From contig JAGTJL010000008.1 in the NCBI GenBank assembly GCA_020746875.1, positions 124,001-188,000 of the forward strand: a stretch of 64,000 bases of DNA. Reading direction: 5' to 3'. Position numbers and translations under genes: made by a program. The first letter of the stretch is position 1. Each line of letters opens with the position of its first letter. Below are positions 46,903 to 58,546 of the stretch, one piece after another. The notes below the pieces were generated by a model. That model ran no database searches, was not told the DNA's origin, and saw only the letters and a list, made by a program, of their open reading frames with translations. The DNA is from Rhexocercosporidium sp. MPI-PUGE-AT-0058 (Eukaryota; Ascomycota; Leotiomycetes; Helotiales).

Positions 46903-48818
46903 TTACACCTTAAAATACCCAGGCTGCAACCTAGAGAATACATCTTCACGATCATACTTTCTCTGAATAGCTCTCATCTTTTCCCGGTTTCCTTTTCCAT
47001 ACCCCGCAAACACGTCCTGTGAGATATCCGCGTAATTCTGATAGATATAAGGATGGTAGAGATTCATCTCTTTGGCCAACGCAATGCTGCGTTGAAGCAG
47101 GCGAGTAGCGGCACCTTTCATCAACTCGTCATCTGCAGGATCTGTCCAAATGAGAACCAGACTGAATACTAGACCACAGTCAATCAGGGCGTATTTCAAA
47201 AGTAGTTTGGATGAGGAGTCCATACAAATTAGGGGGACGTCTTCGATGTCTATACCGAGAGCGTTCCCACCTCTTTTGAAAGAATGATTAATCTCGTCAA
47301 CGTTGAGGGGTTGGAAGACGATTGTTGGTCGGAATTTCTTCAAGTTTCTGACAGGCTCGATTTCTTGAATGAAGATATCCATGATTTTGTCCATTAATTT
47401 AGCTGAGGGTCTGAAGGATGCAGTTGCCCAGAAATGTCTGTGTCGATTAGCTTGAGGGCCCCGAGTCGATGTCTAAAGTCGGATATGAACTTACCTCAGG
47501 CCTCTCTCATTCAGATCCCTCACCTCATCATATAAACCTGTGAAATTACGGATTCCGTTCGAAGATTTTAACGAAGCAAGAGAGGTAAAATCTCGAAAAA
47601 CAGGCGGGTCAGAGACGGGTCTGGTGTACGCGAGCATTGTGTGGAAGACCCACGCATCGACCTCCGTGGACCATGTCAAAGTCCCCACGAATTGAGCGTA
47701 TTTATCTGATTGTTCTGACAAAACGGTATTTTCGACGGCTTGCCAGAAAGATTTTGCATCTATGCAATACCCAAATTTGCAAGCTAATTTGGCCAGGGAG
47801 ATGCAAACAGTGTTTTTGATATTCCGGAGAGAGAGAGAAAATGGTTCGGTGGTGATGTTGAGGTAGCGTTTGCGAGCTGCAACATCCCCTGGGTTCATGA
47901 GGTAGAAGCTTTGCCCACCCCAGATTTGACCTTGTGGGTAGATGTCCATGTCGAAGTGAGTGACAATGCCAAAATTGTTGCCGCCTCCTCTGAGAGCGAA
48001 GAAGAGATCTGGGGCCGAGGCTTGATTTATGTTTGTCAAGGAGCCATTGGCGAGTACGACCTAGAGACACAATCAGCACAAACTACTTATCTAAAAATCA
48101 AGATACCCTTACATGAAAGTTCCGGACATTGTCAATCGCCCATCCATATCTCCTTGACACAAAACTGATCCCTCCTGTTTTTTATTAGCAGCGTCCACGT
48201 GCAGCGGTTCAGGAAAACCCACCTCCTAGAACAAACCCGCCAACTCCCACATCACTATTCCTCCCTCCAGCAATCGTCCTATTCAAAGTCTCCAATTTTG
48301 CATATACCTTAGCCCATCGATTCCCAGTCCCAATACTAGCACTTTCCAGGTCCTCAGAGACGACAATATCGTTGATCCCACGCAAATCAATCGTCACGCC
48401 ACCTGGTGCATTCGACGCACCAGGCACCGAAGAATGACCACCGGATTTAACTGCAAAGGCACACGAAGCCTGATTGATAATGGAGATAGCCTGTGCGACT
48501 TGCGAGGCAGATTTCGGGGTCACGATACAAGCGGGGATAACTTCGCTTTGGATAGCGGTGAAAAATGTTTGTCTGAAGCCGGGGAGGGAGGACGACGGGT
48601 TGTAAAATGCCGAGTCTCCTAGAGAGGCTACGAGGGCTAGACACTGTTTGGCGTGAGATTTGTAGATGGTTGTTTTTGGAGAAACTTACGACGTTGTGGC
48701 AGTCTGCGTTTGTATCTGGGGATGAGAGGGGGATTTGAGCTTCTAGTTGGCCGGCGGCAACCTGACAGCCTTTCGAGAGGAGCGAGAACCCATAGGGGAC
48801 GAGCTTCAGGATCTTCAT
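46903..48818 (-). CDS. BBE-like FAD-linked oxidoreductase
   Basis: Five exons (introns 48644-48689, 48172-48222, 48061-48112 and 47438-47494) give 569 residues. The hydrophobic N-terminus (KLVPYGFSLL) could be a weak secretion signal. The FAD_binding_4 domain has KSGGHS (His about 113, the usual covalent FAD attachment point), GGVTIDLRGINDI, GVGGFVLGG and YGWAIDNV with VVLANGS. The C-terminal BBE motif is YIYQNYADIS. Such enzymes oxidise alcohols, amines or sugars and often serve secondary metabolism. The intron 2 junction reads FVLGGISF, one Gly short of the usual LGGGISF, so that splice site is the least certain. No pathway partners are adjacent. Confidence 0.85.
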
Positions 48819-49392
48819 TTTGTTCCGTATGGATAATTGTCGAAGTTTGAGAATTGAAGAATCCTTGTTTTCATCTCACTCTTGTCAGATTTATTCGAGG
48901 TGAGATCTACTTGCTGTGCCGCAATTGTTTGTTTTAGTGCATCGGATATCCCAGGATCGGGATATCCAAAACCCACGAATTTGAAGGACGAGGAAAACCG
49001 AATGAGAAAATCCAAGAAACCAAAATCAATAATGATGATTTCAGCGATGGGTTATCAAACTGTAGCGTCGATCCTATGAGGACGTGACGACAGGTGATAC
49101 TTCCTTTTTAAGTTTCAACAGAGATATGTCTTGATCACTCGATGAACAGCTAAGTATATCGTAAAAACGAGTACATGCGCTCAGAAATTATAATAATGTT
49201 GGCATCAGTACCTTCTTATCTGAGGTATTCCTTAAAATATCTACTACGCCTCCACGATCTTTGATCGCTAACTCCCCCGTGGCCCCCTCAACGCTCAAGA
49301 AGTCAGGTCGAAGACCAACGATAGATATCACTATCCGATACAGACGTTAACTTGCAACATGATATCCACTGAAAACCGGGTATCAATAAAAA
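48819..49392. other. Promoter region of the FAD oxidoreductase
   Basis: 574 bases between tandem minus-strand genes: the oxidase promoter and the 3' UTR of the membrane protein are not separately visible. No gene seen. Confidence 0.5.
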
Positions 49393-50387
49393 TCAAGGGG
49401 TATTTTTAACAACAGGCTGCACAAATCCACCATCCATCTCATGCGGTCCATGTCCATTGCCAGCAGATACAACGGGAGGGGAATGGTCAATCGCCGCCTC
49501 ACTTTCCCCAGATGACAGCTCCTTTGGATCGCTTGCACCTGTAGCATCTTTCTCATGGACGGTCTCTGGCTCCTGTGCCGCCTTGCGCTTCTTTCGACGG
49601 CTGAGCACAACGAAAAGGATGACCAGGACTGCGACTAGCACGGCTGCTATTATGATACCTACCAACGCTCCGGTGCCGAGAGTGGATTTCTTCTTTTTCT
49701 TCGTACCGCTCGAGTTTTTGGATGATGCAGACGTTGACTTGGGTTTCTTTGTGCTCGTTGAGGATTTCGAGGACGTTTTGAATGAGGAAGTTGAGGAGCT
49801 GGATGTGGAAGAGGAGGTTGATGCCGCGAAGACATACCCATTAACATTTGCTGCGCGGACAGTGGTTGGAACGGCAGTGACCGTTGCGTCGATCCATGAT
49901 TCCCAGACGCCGGACGGAGCGAGGATGCTTTTTGGTACGATGGAGCCAGATTTGAGTGTGGATATACATTGTTGGTCTGATCCTGACTTTGTGTATCCGT
50001 AATCGCTTCGAGAAATAAGCAGTTGACTTAGAACAATAGTTGAAACTCCACTCACGATGGACAGCAGACAACAGTCGTGCTAACAGAATTCAAAGCGCTC
50101 GAAGTCGCTGTCGTGAAAAGGCTTGGGCAATGGAAAGGACCGAGACTGGTTCTCGTGCTCCCAGTGGAGCCTTGACTCCAAGATTGACTAACTTCCGAAG
50201 GTAAACACGCCAACGCGAACGGGATATTTATGCCTTGCCATGGATCAAACGCAACGATGGAATTGGAGCCGGGCACAATATACATAGCAGAGGAACATGC
50301 TGGAGCGACTGATAATCCTGGAGTTGTGAACGGGATCCAGCTGGTGAAGATACCATTATTGAGTTCGTTCAGACGCGTAGTCGTCAT
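49393..50387 (-). CDS. Single-pass membrane protein, Ser-rich stalk
   Basis: Two exons (intron 50006-50055) give 314 residues. The N-terminal half (FTSWIPFTTPGLSVAPACSS, CCPSDYGYTKSGSDQQC) carries conserved-looking Cys residues in an extracellular domain. A Ser/Thr-rich stalk (STSSSTSSSSTSSFKTSS) leads through a basic KKKKK stretch to one TM helix (GALVGIIIAAVLVAVLVILF), then an RRKKRK stop-transfer and a short acidic cytoplasmic tail. This is the layout of fungal cell-surface sensor-like or mucin-like proteins. No classical signal peptide is visible at the N-terminus, so orientation is inferred. No specific family name is claimed. Confidence 0.75.
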
Positions 50388-50907
50388 GTTGATGAAGCTG
50401 TAAGGAACTTTACTGTGACGCAGACACCCGACGAGATATCAGGGTGCACATCAGCCTTATAAGCTTTCAGGGAGGTTATTTTCTGCCACAACGGCACAGT
50501 TGAGGCTGGTTCATCGAATCTGGACGGTGTGATATGATTGGTTAATTTCCACAAGATTGAGGGAGTGGCTGGGGTCTTTGGATGAAGCTGCTGAATTGGG
50601 CTTGGTTTTCAGGGGTAGAGTTGGATCCGGCCGTGTTTACCAGGATATTCGGGGCTGAAGATTATGTAGATGTGGCTCATCATGGCTGGGCGCATCAGTT
50701 ACGGCACAGAATAGAAGTCCTCGCTTTCGCTGTCGTTCAGCCAATGGCGAAAAATCGAGCTATTTGGGCGCATTGTCAGGATACTCGCATCCTGTGGGAC
50801 TTCGTGACATAACTTGAACACAATCAACCGAGTGTAATTCCAAAGACCCGGAGGCGGAAGAAGAAGTAGGTGGAATTTCTGAATGGGTATCAAATTAATC
50901 CGGTAAT
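50388..50907. other. Intergenic, promoter of the membrane protein gene
   Basis: 520 bases; the left side is the promoter of the minus-strand membrane protein and the right side the 3' UTR of the URN1-like gene. A 76-codon frame at 50582 has no support. Confidence 0.5.
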
Positions 50908-52599
50908 CTAAGAGGCAGGCTGCTCATCAATGTCCATGAGATGGTCTTTCAATCCCTTCTTTGTAACATTCATTGCTCTTGCAAGCTCCTCTTCCTCCTC
51001 TCGCAACCTGCCCTTGCCAAGCTCGAGGCTCCTCTTCTGTCGGCGTTTCTCCTCTGCTACTCGCTGCTCACGATCCTCAAGTGCCTTTTGTCTCCGGTCT
51101 CGGTCCTTCCTCTCCTTGATAATTTCTTCGCTCTCCTCCCCGTCGATGGATTCTGGGGGTGCAGGCAAGGTCGAGATATATCCTTCAACCAAAGGATCTC
51201 GTATCGATGGATCGAGGGAGATGTATCTGATATCCGCCAGAATCGACGCTGGTAGGTGAGAATTCAATGTCGCATTGTTCAACGTGGACGGAGGTTGCGC
51301 CTTCATAAGACTCAACAAGTCCGCCTTCAGTGTTGTCTGAGGAAGTTTGAGGCGATTGATGTGATCTCTGTAGAATTTCTCCCTGTCCTTGTCAGACATT
51401 GAAGAATCCCGCATCTCAGATTCTTTCTTATATTTCCGTTTGAATTCTGGCCAGTATAATTTGGGATTTGCGTGCTTTTGTAGAAAGGCGAGGTATGGCA
51501 TTCGAGGATCTTTCTTCTCTTCCTTCGCACGAAGTTCCCTAAGAATCTTAATTTTCTCCCGAGTCCATTCCTCCCATACCTCTTTTCTCGCCTTCATGCT
51601 TGTAAGAGCAGTGTATCTGAGATCATCAACAAGTTTGCCCTCTTCAACAAGCTTTTCCCAAGGACTGTATGGATTGATCCCAGAATCGTTCAGCAGATCC
51701 TTGAACAGAGCCGCAGAATCCTCCTGCGTGATTTCTATGCCTTCTGCTCCCTCTCGCCAATCTTCCATATGCTCGTCACCGTATTCGTCCGGATCCAGAC
51801 CATATTCCTGCCCCATAGCAGCAAGTTGAAATGCAATATCGTCTTCGTTGAACTCTACAGGCTCGTCTGGACCGGGTTCCTCGGTTCGCTGGCGCTTGCT
51901 CGGATTCTCTCCATCTCCAGCTTCGTCCTCGTCGTCCGTAACCTCGATTTCTTCGTACTCAGAACTATCCTCTGCTTCTTCTCCCTCCACAACAGGTTGC
52001 TTGGCTGGTTCTGGCCGCCCGGCAGCCCCTGGAGCTTCACCAGAATCTGCAGGTTCCTTTGCCTTGGCCCAAGCTTCTGCTTTCTCCCTAATCCTCTGCT
52101 GGTCCAGAGCCAAAATACCATCCTTCAACTTGTCTGGTATGCGCCAAAAGCTCTGGTCCTTTTCAGTGTTGTAGACAAATCGTCTTCCCAACTTGGTATG
52201 TACCAGTACCCACGGATCGCAACCGGGAATGGGATGTCTGGATTTCGGCTTATCCGTAGGTTGGGGTCTTGAATCCCTTGGACCATGGCCCCCTCTTCCA
52301 TCTCTCTGGCCTTGAAATCCTCCCCTTCCGCCTTGAAATTGTTCCTGCTGGGGTCCATTATTAAAAGTCGATCCAGCACTTGGTTGACCTCCAACTCTTT
52401 GGTATTGCAGAAAGCTTTCAGACGGATTCGCAGGCGCACGAGGAGTCGGTGCAGCAGGCGCAGGAGCCGCTACTGGGCGAGTATAAGTAGATTGCTTCGT
52501 TGCAGCATTGTAGTAGTAGGCATGACCAGTCGGAGCTTTGTGTTCAGTCCAGCCCTCAGCGAGAGGCAGTGCCGTCGACTTGTGCGTAGACTTCAACAT
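50908..52599 (-). CDS. URN1: URN1/Dre4-like WW-FF splicing factor
   Basis: A single exon of 563 residues from ATG 52599 (MLKSTHKSTALPLAEGW). A WW domain lies at about 13-42 (GWTEHKAPTGHAYYYN; the second Trp is Tyr). A second WW-like unit lies near 129-155 (DPWVLVHTKLGRRFVYN). An FF domain spans about 295-347 (DSAALFKDLLNDSGINPYSPWEK), followed by further FF-like helices (YLAFLQKHANPKLYWPEFK) and a C-terminal charged helix. Gly-rich and acidic linkers separate the domains. This WW-FF order is that of Urn1/Dre4, which associate with spliceosomal complexes and link proline-rich splicing proteins; that role is from the family. It is divergent from PRE9. Confidence 0.83.
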   Translation of the reverse strand: MLKSTHKSTALPLAEGWTEHKAPTGHAYYYNAATKQSTYTRPVAAPAPAAPTPRAPANPSESFLQYQRVGGQPSAGSTFNNGPQQEQFQGGRGGFQGQRDGRGGHGPRDSRPQPTDKPKSRHPIPGCDPWVLVHTKLGRRFVYNTEKDQSFWRIPDKLKDGILALDQQRIREKAEAWAKAKEPADSGEAPGAAGRPEPAKQPVVEGEEAEDSSEYEEIEVTDDEDEAGDGENPSKRQRTEEPGPDEPVEFNEDDIAFQLAAMGQEYGLDPDEYGDEHMEDWREGAEGIEITQEDSAALFKDLLNDSGINPYSPWEKLVEEGKLVDDLRYTALTSMKARKEVWEEWTREKIKILRELRAKEEKKDPRMPYLAFLQKHANPKLYWPEFKRKYKKESEMRDSSMSDKDREKFYRDHINRLKLPQTTLKADLLSLMKAQPPSTLNNATLNSHLPASILADIRYISLDPSIRDPLVEGYISTLPAPPESIDGEESEEIIKERKDRDRRQKALEDREQRVAEEKRRQKRSLELGKGRLREEEEELARAMNVTKKGLKDHLMDIDEQPAS

Positions 52600-52932
52600 C
52601 TTACGCGCATCACCTATGCACAAAGTTCAGAGAATGAAGCCGTTGAGACTCGCAGAATATAAATTGGGACGAGGCGGAGGATTCAAGCCTGGTAAGGAAG
52701 GCTGAAGTCACGTGCTTTGTTCCTAGCGCGAATTGGACGCGGCTGCTCGTGCCTGGAGCTGTCGCTGCTGTTCCGTCGAGCTCTAAAACAACTGACTGAC
52801 TGACTACTGTGAGAACCAAACAACAACGCTCACAACACCACGTACCACAATTGAGGATATACTTGTCCTCCATCCTCTCCGTCACTCCCCCACCACTAGC
52901 AGATACAGGAGGCAGATTCTCCAGGCGCCATT
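52600..52932. promoter_or_regulatory. Divergent promoter, URN1-like / PRE9, with CACGTG
   Basis: 333 bases between the divergent starts. One perfect CACGTG palindrome at 52709-52714 is a typical bHLH/Cbf1-type site. ACTGACTGACTGACT lies at about 52791-52805. I did not see the yeast proteasome element GGTGGCAAA. Confidence 0.65.
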
Positions 52933-53859
52933 ATGTCGAGGAGATATGATTCCAGGGTGAGCTCCAGCAAGCTCCAGCCTTCCAATGTAGTCAAGCTGAC
53001 AGTAAACCCAGACGACTATCTTCTCCCCAGAAGGACGTCTCTATCAAGTCGAATATGCGCTTGAGGCCATCTCCCACGCTGGTACCGCACTGGGCATATT
53101 AGCGAAGGATGGTATCGTATTGGCAGCAGAGCGAAAGGTCACCAGCAAGCTTCTGGAGCAGGATACTTCGGCAGAGAAGCTCTACATCTTGAACGAGTAT
53201 GTCTTTCCTCTCTCTGGTTTCGCCCTGCAGCTAACTCTTCGTTAGCAACATGATCTGCGCCGTTGCTGGAATGACTGCCGATGCCAACATCCTCATCAAC
53301 TATGCTCGTCAAGCCGCCCAGAAGTACCTCCTTACCTACAACGAAGACATCCCATGCGAGCAGCTTGTCCGTCGATTATGCGATCTTAAGCAGGGCTACA
53401 CGCAGCACGGTGGTCTCCGACCTTTCGGTGTCTCCTTCATCTACGCCGGTTACGACCCACAAAGACAATTCCAACTTTACCAGAGCAATCCCAGTGGTAA
53501 CTATGGTGGATGGAAGGCTACAAGTGTTGGAGCGAACAATGCCAGTGCACAGAGTCTTTTGAAGCAAGATTACAAGGAGGATTGTGACTTAAAGGAGGCC
53601 TGTGGAATGGCGGTCAAGGTGCTTAGCAAGACTATGGATTCGACCAAGTTGAGCAGCGAGAAGAGTACGGTGCCTAGATTCGAATACCAGAGGACATTGC
53701 TAACGTGTCATAGTTGAGTTTGCTACGGTTGGAAAGACGAAGGATGGAAGAATCTACCACCACTTGTGGGGTGCGGATGAGATTATGACATTGTTGAAGG
53801 AGCATGACTTGGCGAAGGATGAGAGCGGAACTGACGGTGGAGATCGGGTTGTTAGCTAG
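52933..53859 (+). CDS. PRE9: 20S proteasome alpha subunit Pre9/PSMA4
   Basis: Four exons (introns 52957-53011, 53197-53245 and 53665-53713) give 257 residues, the family length. The alpha-subunit N-terminal signature is [27 protein letters not shown]. The family blocks [36 protein letters not shown] and the C-terminal [18 protein letters not shown] follow. SRRYDSR and the KLLEQ region point to alpha-3 (Pre9/PSMA4) rather than another alpha ring member. It forms part of the outer ring of the 20S core that gates substrate entry. Confidence 0.95.
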
Positions 53860-54242
53860 AGGATCACCCCAGATACCTATGAAGCTATGTAACAATACGA
53901 GAATACCCTTGTGGCTGTCGATGGTGTTGCTCTACCCGTGAAGTTTGCCAAGTGGTACGCGGGTTTTCATGTCGTATTTTTGTCACGAAGCAAGCGCGAT
54001 GCTATGATTTTCTTCATTGTCTTGCTAACTGGTTAGTTCAACGCCATACTCCAAACGCCAAAGAAAGGGAATTGTATGATACATGATCCAGTAGATCCAC
54101 AATCTCAACGATGTCTCCTCTGGCGATCTTGCCTTGTTAACTTATGGTTTCCAATCACAGTCTGGCATCTCCGGTGACGGGTAAATCTTCGTACTGCTTC
54201 CTCCCTCTATCGTATGTCTGATTTGATATTGCTTGGGAAGCG
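53860..54242. other. Convergent 3' region after PRE9
   Basis: 383 bases of 3' UTR; no gene seen. Confidence 0.55.
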
Positions 54243-54567
54243 TCACTTGAATTCAATGCTTGTCTGGTATTGCGGATCATCTGGCCAAAGGATGTCCCAC
54301 CAAGAATTGTGCTCTCGGAGAACGAAGCAATCACCTAGGACAACCCGGTTAGCACACCAGACTTTCTGTAAATCTCTAATATGGTCCATGAGAAGAGAGG
54401 TTTGGCTTGCGCGAAGTGTATCGCCTGCTTTCGTTTCGCAGCTATCGACTTGCCACTTCTTGAGCTCTTTCCATCCTCCTATATCTTGCTTTCTGAAATG
54501 TTCTTGGATTCTTGCTACTGCCTCCCAACATGTTTTGCATTGAGCGTCGTTCCTCCAGTTGTGTCGT
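54243..54567 (-). other. Probable further 3' coding part of the coiled-coil gene
   Basis: Past the TAG at 54568-54570 the next frame stays open for about 108 codons (HNWRNDAQCKTCWEAVARIQ to the stop at 54243). It contains HIRDLQKVWCANRVVLG, matching two in-frame motifs of the upstream gene (ALQYEVWADNVAELGSW and DLQEIWRENELKLGPW). A candidate intron with a weak GTGCCT donor near 54627 and a CAG acceptor near 54582 would join LGPW to SLTRRHNW in frame. A one-base indel is the alternative. It could also be a decayed extra repeat. Confidence 0.5.
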
Positions 54568-57500
54568 CTAGTCAGTGACTCTGATACTAGAGGGCGCAGA
54601 CGGCTCTGTGTAGAATGGCAAGGCACTCCATGGTCCCAGCTTCAACTCATTTTCCCTCCAAATTTCCTGCAAGTCGATGACATGGGCGGTTATTAGATCT
54701 AGCTGCAAGCCGAGGACCTCCGCTCTCGTCATTCGCTTGCCTATGCAGTCGTTTGCAAGAGCCATAATCTCATCTACGCCGAGAGGTCTGGCATCGCTGC
54801 AACGTATACCGTGCTTCCATAACTCTTGTTCTAAAGCAATAGATTCCTGAAATGCAGCGTACACGTTTGTACCCTCCCAACCAGTGTCTCCACCGTCATA
54901 TATAGTCTTTTCTCCATTTTGAGCTTGGTACTCTGTTTGTTTATGTGACTCTCTGGTAGTAGCAGGTGCACCGAAAGGCTCCTCTGGATTGTTTGTGCTT
55001 ATTCCCTTTCCCCTGTCGGCTTTGGGGGCCTGGTTCTTTGGATTGTACGGCGAAGCCTTCCATGACCCCAATTCAGCAACGTTATCAGCCCATACCTCGT
55101 ATTGAAGGGCACTAATCTGACGGCTCAGAGCGTCGAACTGTGTCCGAAGTATTGACATGCCCGATCCTGGCGGTGGCGTTATCATATCTACATCGTCCGA
55201 AGTGAGGAATTCAACGGTCCGGCCTAGCCACTTGTACTTTGTCACGTCAATATTGTAGGCAAGGAATCCTTCCTGGAGGCCTTGAACCAATGCCCAGGAC
55301 TCATTGCACATAGAGTATTTTCCCTTTCTCCAATAGTACGGACTCTCAGTGGAGAGAGCGTCATCTGTAGTCGGAATCATGATCCCGTCAGTGCTTGACT
55401 CGACGCCCACTACAATGGCAGAAAGAGGTCCCTCAGAAGCGCCTCTTTGCTTCCAACTTGGTGGCCAGACGGGTCTGGTTAAATCGTCAGGCACATCGCT
55501 GGGCTTCTTAGTACCAAAATACAGAGAACTCGGTGCATTTCGACGGTTAGAGGAGTTAAACTGAAAGCTTCTGGCTGTACCAAATTTCGTTCTCGCAGCT
55601 AGTGCTGATAGACCTGTGTTTCCTGAAAGATCAAACTTGCTGGTATACGGACTTGTTGGTTTTGTCGGGCTGTATTGTGCCCATAGGCCTTTAGGGCTAG
55701 AGAACGGACTCCACGGTTTGTCACCTGCCGGAAACCGAGACGAGCTTGACTTGCCACTGCCCTTCGTGTTATTTTCTGTAGCTCGGCGTCGGTTCTTTCG
55801 GTTCTTGTTCAGCTGATCCGTGAACGCCCCCTTCGGCTTCGACGAGTCGGATTCCAAAGCCGCACACACACGACACGGGCTTCCAGGTACTGTGAAAAAT
55901 CCTGGTTGCTGTGGTGGGCATGTGCAGTCCTCCGGAGGAATTGCAGTCGTCTCGTCTACAGCTATCTTCTGTGCCTGGTCATTTGTCCAAACTTCATGAG
56001 TGTGAATATCCAGCTCTTCCAAAGCGAAATTGATACGTTTCATCAACATCTGGAGAACAATACCGACCCTGTCCTCTTTGCTTGGAGGAAAACCTTGAAT
56101 AATAGAGTGGCGCCATTCTGGTTTCGAGCCCGGCCAGTCTTCATCCTGCATCCATTCCACGACAAGGCGGGTCTTCCGAGCAATCTCGTTTGTCTCTTCA
56201 GCGGTTGGCAAATGGTTAGGGTCTCTGTACTCTATCACGTACAAATCTAGAATCCAATTCGGCACGACGAAGTCCGGGTATTCGATCTTGTAGCCATCTA
56301 TGAACTCCCTCGTTTCGTGGAGGACGGCATCGAGATTGCTATACACAGCATGTCGTCTCTTGTCCTCTGGTCTCCTGCAATTGATTGCTTGGGTTTCGAT
56401 CTCCAGCCTTAGCCTGTCCGCTTCAATCATGGCTTTATCGTAGAGTGATGCCGCGGCTTTCAGTTGGGCTTTTAGACTCATGTTATCAACCTGAAGCGAT
56501 TCCAGTTGCGCATGCTGTTCATTTGGCGTTGATAGATTGAAATTTATCTGCTGCTCGATCTTTGTATTTAGCATCTCAATAGTAGCAACAGCTTGGGGGA
56601 TGAAATCCCCGGCAGTATACTCCGGATTTGTGTCAGTTCCTGGATCCAGCCTTTGTCTCGCTGTACGAGCAGCGTTGTTGCATTCCTGAATTATCTCTCT
56701 GTACACTTGGATGTGTCGGAGCATTTCAGACAACTGCGCTTCGTGGGCTTTGTCCCTCGTCTGCCGCTCTTGGAGTAGATTCGCCATTTGTGCCTTGTGA
56801 GCGGCGAACCCAGCTTCGGTTTCTTCTTGGAACTTGAACAGACTTGGAACTAGATTGATTAGTTCCATCATATTGACCAAATTTACCCGGTGTTCTGGTT
56901 CTGCCTTCTTGATCTTTATCATGGACTCTTTTAGACGATCGTAAATATAGGTGAGCTCCCTGATCGCGTCGTCATTGGAAGAACCCCCCGCTCCTGACTC
57001 CGGTTGTTTTGGAGCTGTGGGAGGCTTTGATGAGGTACCGGGAGGAGCAGTAGCACGTGGCGGCGGAGGTGGCGGGGTGCTAGATCTAAATGGCGAAGAC
57101 GGAGGAGGAGGTTGGGGTGAGCCTGGGGTGGTGGGGGTCCCGAACCAGAATCAGGAGATGAGCCCCAGGGTTTACGGAGTCCACTCAATCGACCAAGTTC
57201 TTCATCAGCCGCTTTCAAGAGCTCAATGACTACCTCTAACTTCTCCACCCCACCAATTCCTGTGGCTTTAGTCTCCTCCAGTTCTGCCATCAGCTGCCGT
57301 ACTTGTTCTTCCGCTTCGGCTCTACATTTTCGATCAACCGTACATCTCATACAATCTGTGCTGGAAGGAGTGCCTTCATCTTCTTCTTTGCTGATCGCTA
57401 GTAGCTCCTCAATTTTAGTCTTCTGGCGAATTGCGTCGTTTCGCTCAGCTGTTGTGACACGCAGCTGGTTTCGCAGCTCAATTATCTTGGTTCGCAGAGC

Positions 57501-58388
57501 TGTCTTCGCATCATCATTGCTCAGCTTGCTGAGCTTCTCGAAGTCATGGTTTCTATCACTCAGTTCTTGTATCTCTTCAACGTAGCTCGCCACCATCTTC
57601 TGAAGTCTCTTAATTTCCGCTTCGCTTTTCGCTTTATCTTGAGTTGAGAACTGTCGGGCCCCAGCGATATCGCCCTTCGCAGTCTTGAGATCGTCCTCTA
57701 AAATTCGAATTCGCAGCTCCAGATCACGATTTCTCTCTGCTAAGTTTCCTGGGTGATCCTCGAATAGTGGATGATGACCTTTACTCCTCCTTTCTTGATT
57801 GTACCGTTGCCTGAGATCAGCATTCTCACGCTGGAGGTCTACGACACGATTTCGAAAGGTTATGTTTGCTGTTCGATATCCTTCAAGGTCACGATGATCC
57901 CTCTGACAGACTCTGTAGAGATCTTCAGCAGCCAAGGCTCGTTCTCGCCATCTACCCGATGTGACATTAAGCGAGGTGTTGTTTTGTCTTTCCTTTGCCA
58001 CGTCTGCAAGTGCTTCTCGCAATTGCGTCCTTAACAATGGTTCCAGTCCTTCTAGCATGTTTTCATGCTCGTCAATAGGAACCCACCCATCTAAGCATCT
58101 GCAGTTAGAAGCGTGAATGCAGCGCCACCAAATCAAATGTACGAAGAAAGCGACGATCCCCCACCATGCCCGCCTCGCTGTATCGCCAACGTCCGTCCAG
58201 AGAAGCTTGTGTAATTTCAGAAGACCTGTATCGACCGCAAAAAGCCATATGATGAGCGCAGTTGGAACGCAAACACACAGTGCGATGTAGGGTAACCATG
58301 TTATGATCCAGACGAATGGTGCCCAGAAGACGAGCGCCAGCAGATACACAATATCAAAGAAAATCCCAACCAGTATTTCAAACAGCAT
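54568..58388 (-). CDS. Membrane-anchored coiled-coil protein, unknown family
   Basis: Two long frames belong to one gene: a 53-nt intron (57123-57175, GTAAAC..CTGAT..CCCAG) joins GRLSGLR to SPQPPPPSSPF and on to DDAIRELTYIYDRLKESM. Total 1255 residues. Three hydrophobic helices lie in the first 95 residues (FDIVYLLALVFWAPFVWIIT, the IALCVCVPTALIIWLFAV helix and AWWGIVAFFVHLIWW). A long coiled-coil (about 115-400) is rich in E, K, R and L. A Pro-rich hinge (SSTPPPPPPRATAPP) leads to a second helical region and a large C-terminal part with a Cys cluster (CTCPPQ...CRVC). Two copies of an LQ..xW..N...LG.W motif occur near the end. The build suggests a membrane tether or scaffold. I recognise no family. 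It is head-to-tail with the next gene, 158 nt apart. Confidence 0.7.
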
Positions 58389-58546
58389 GTTTTCCCTTTC
58401 TTACTTTGTTGTATTCTGCTTATTTGTCCCCTTGTGAACAAAGGATCGAACCGTATTTATCTCACGCAATTCTAGATTGAAATTCAATCCAGACTTCCCG
58501 CTGCCGCAATACTGTTTTGCAGCAGAAGGGTGCTTCCCTAGGTCCT

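Noticed and set aside
51389..52272. Long plus-strand frames within the URN1-like gene
   Set aside because: Antisense shadows of a gene rich in Glu/Lys codons; no independent start, motif or splice evidence.
57120..57180. Frameshift at a C5 run in the coiled-coil gene
   Set aside because: A normal 53-nt intron explains the frame change without any sequence error.
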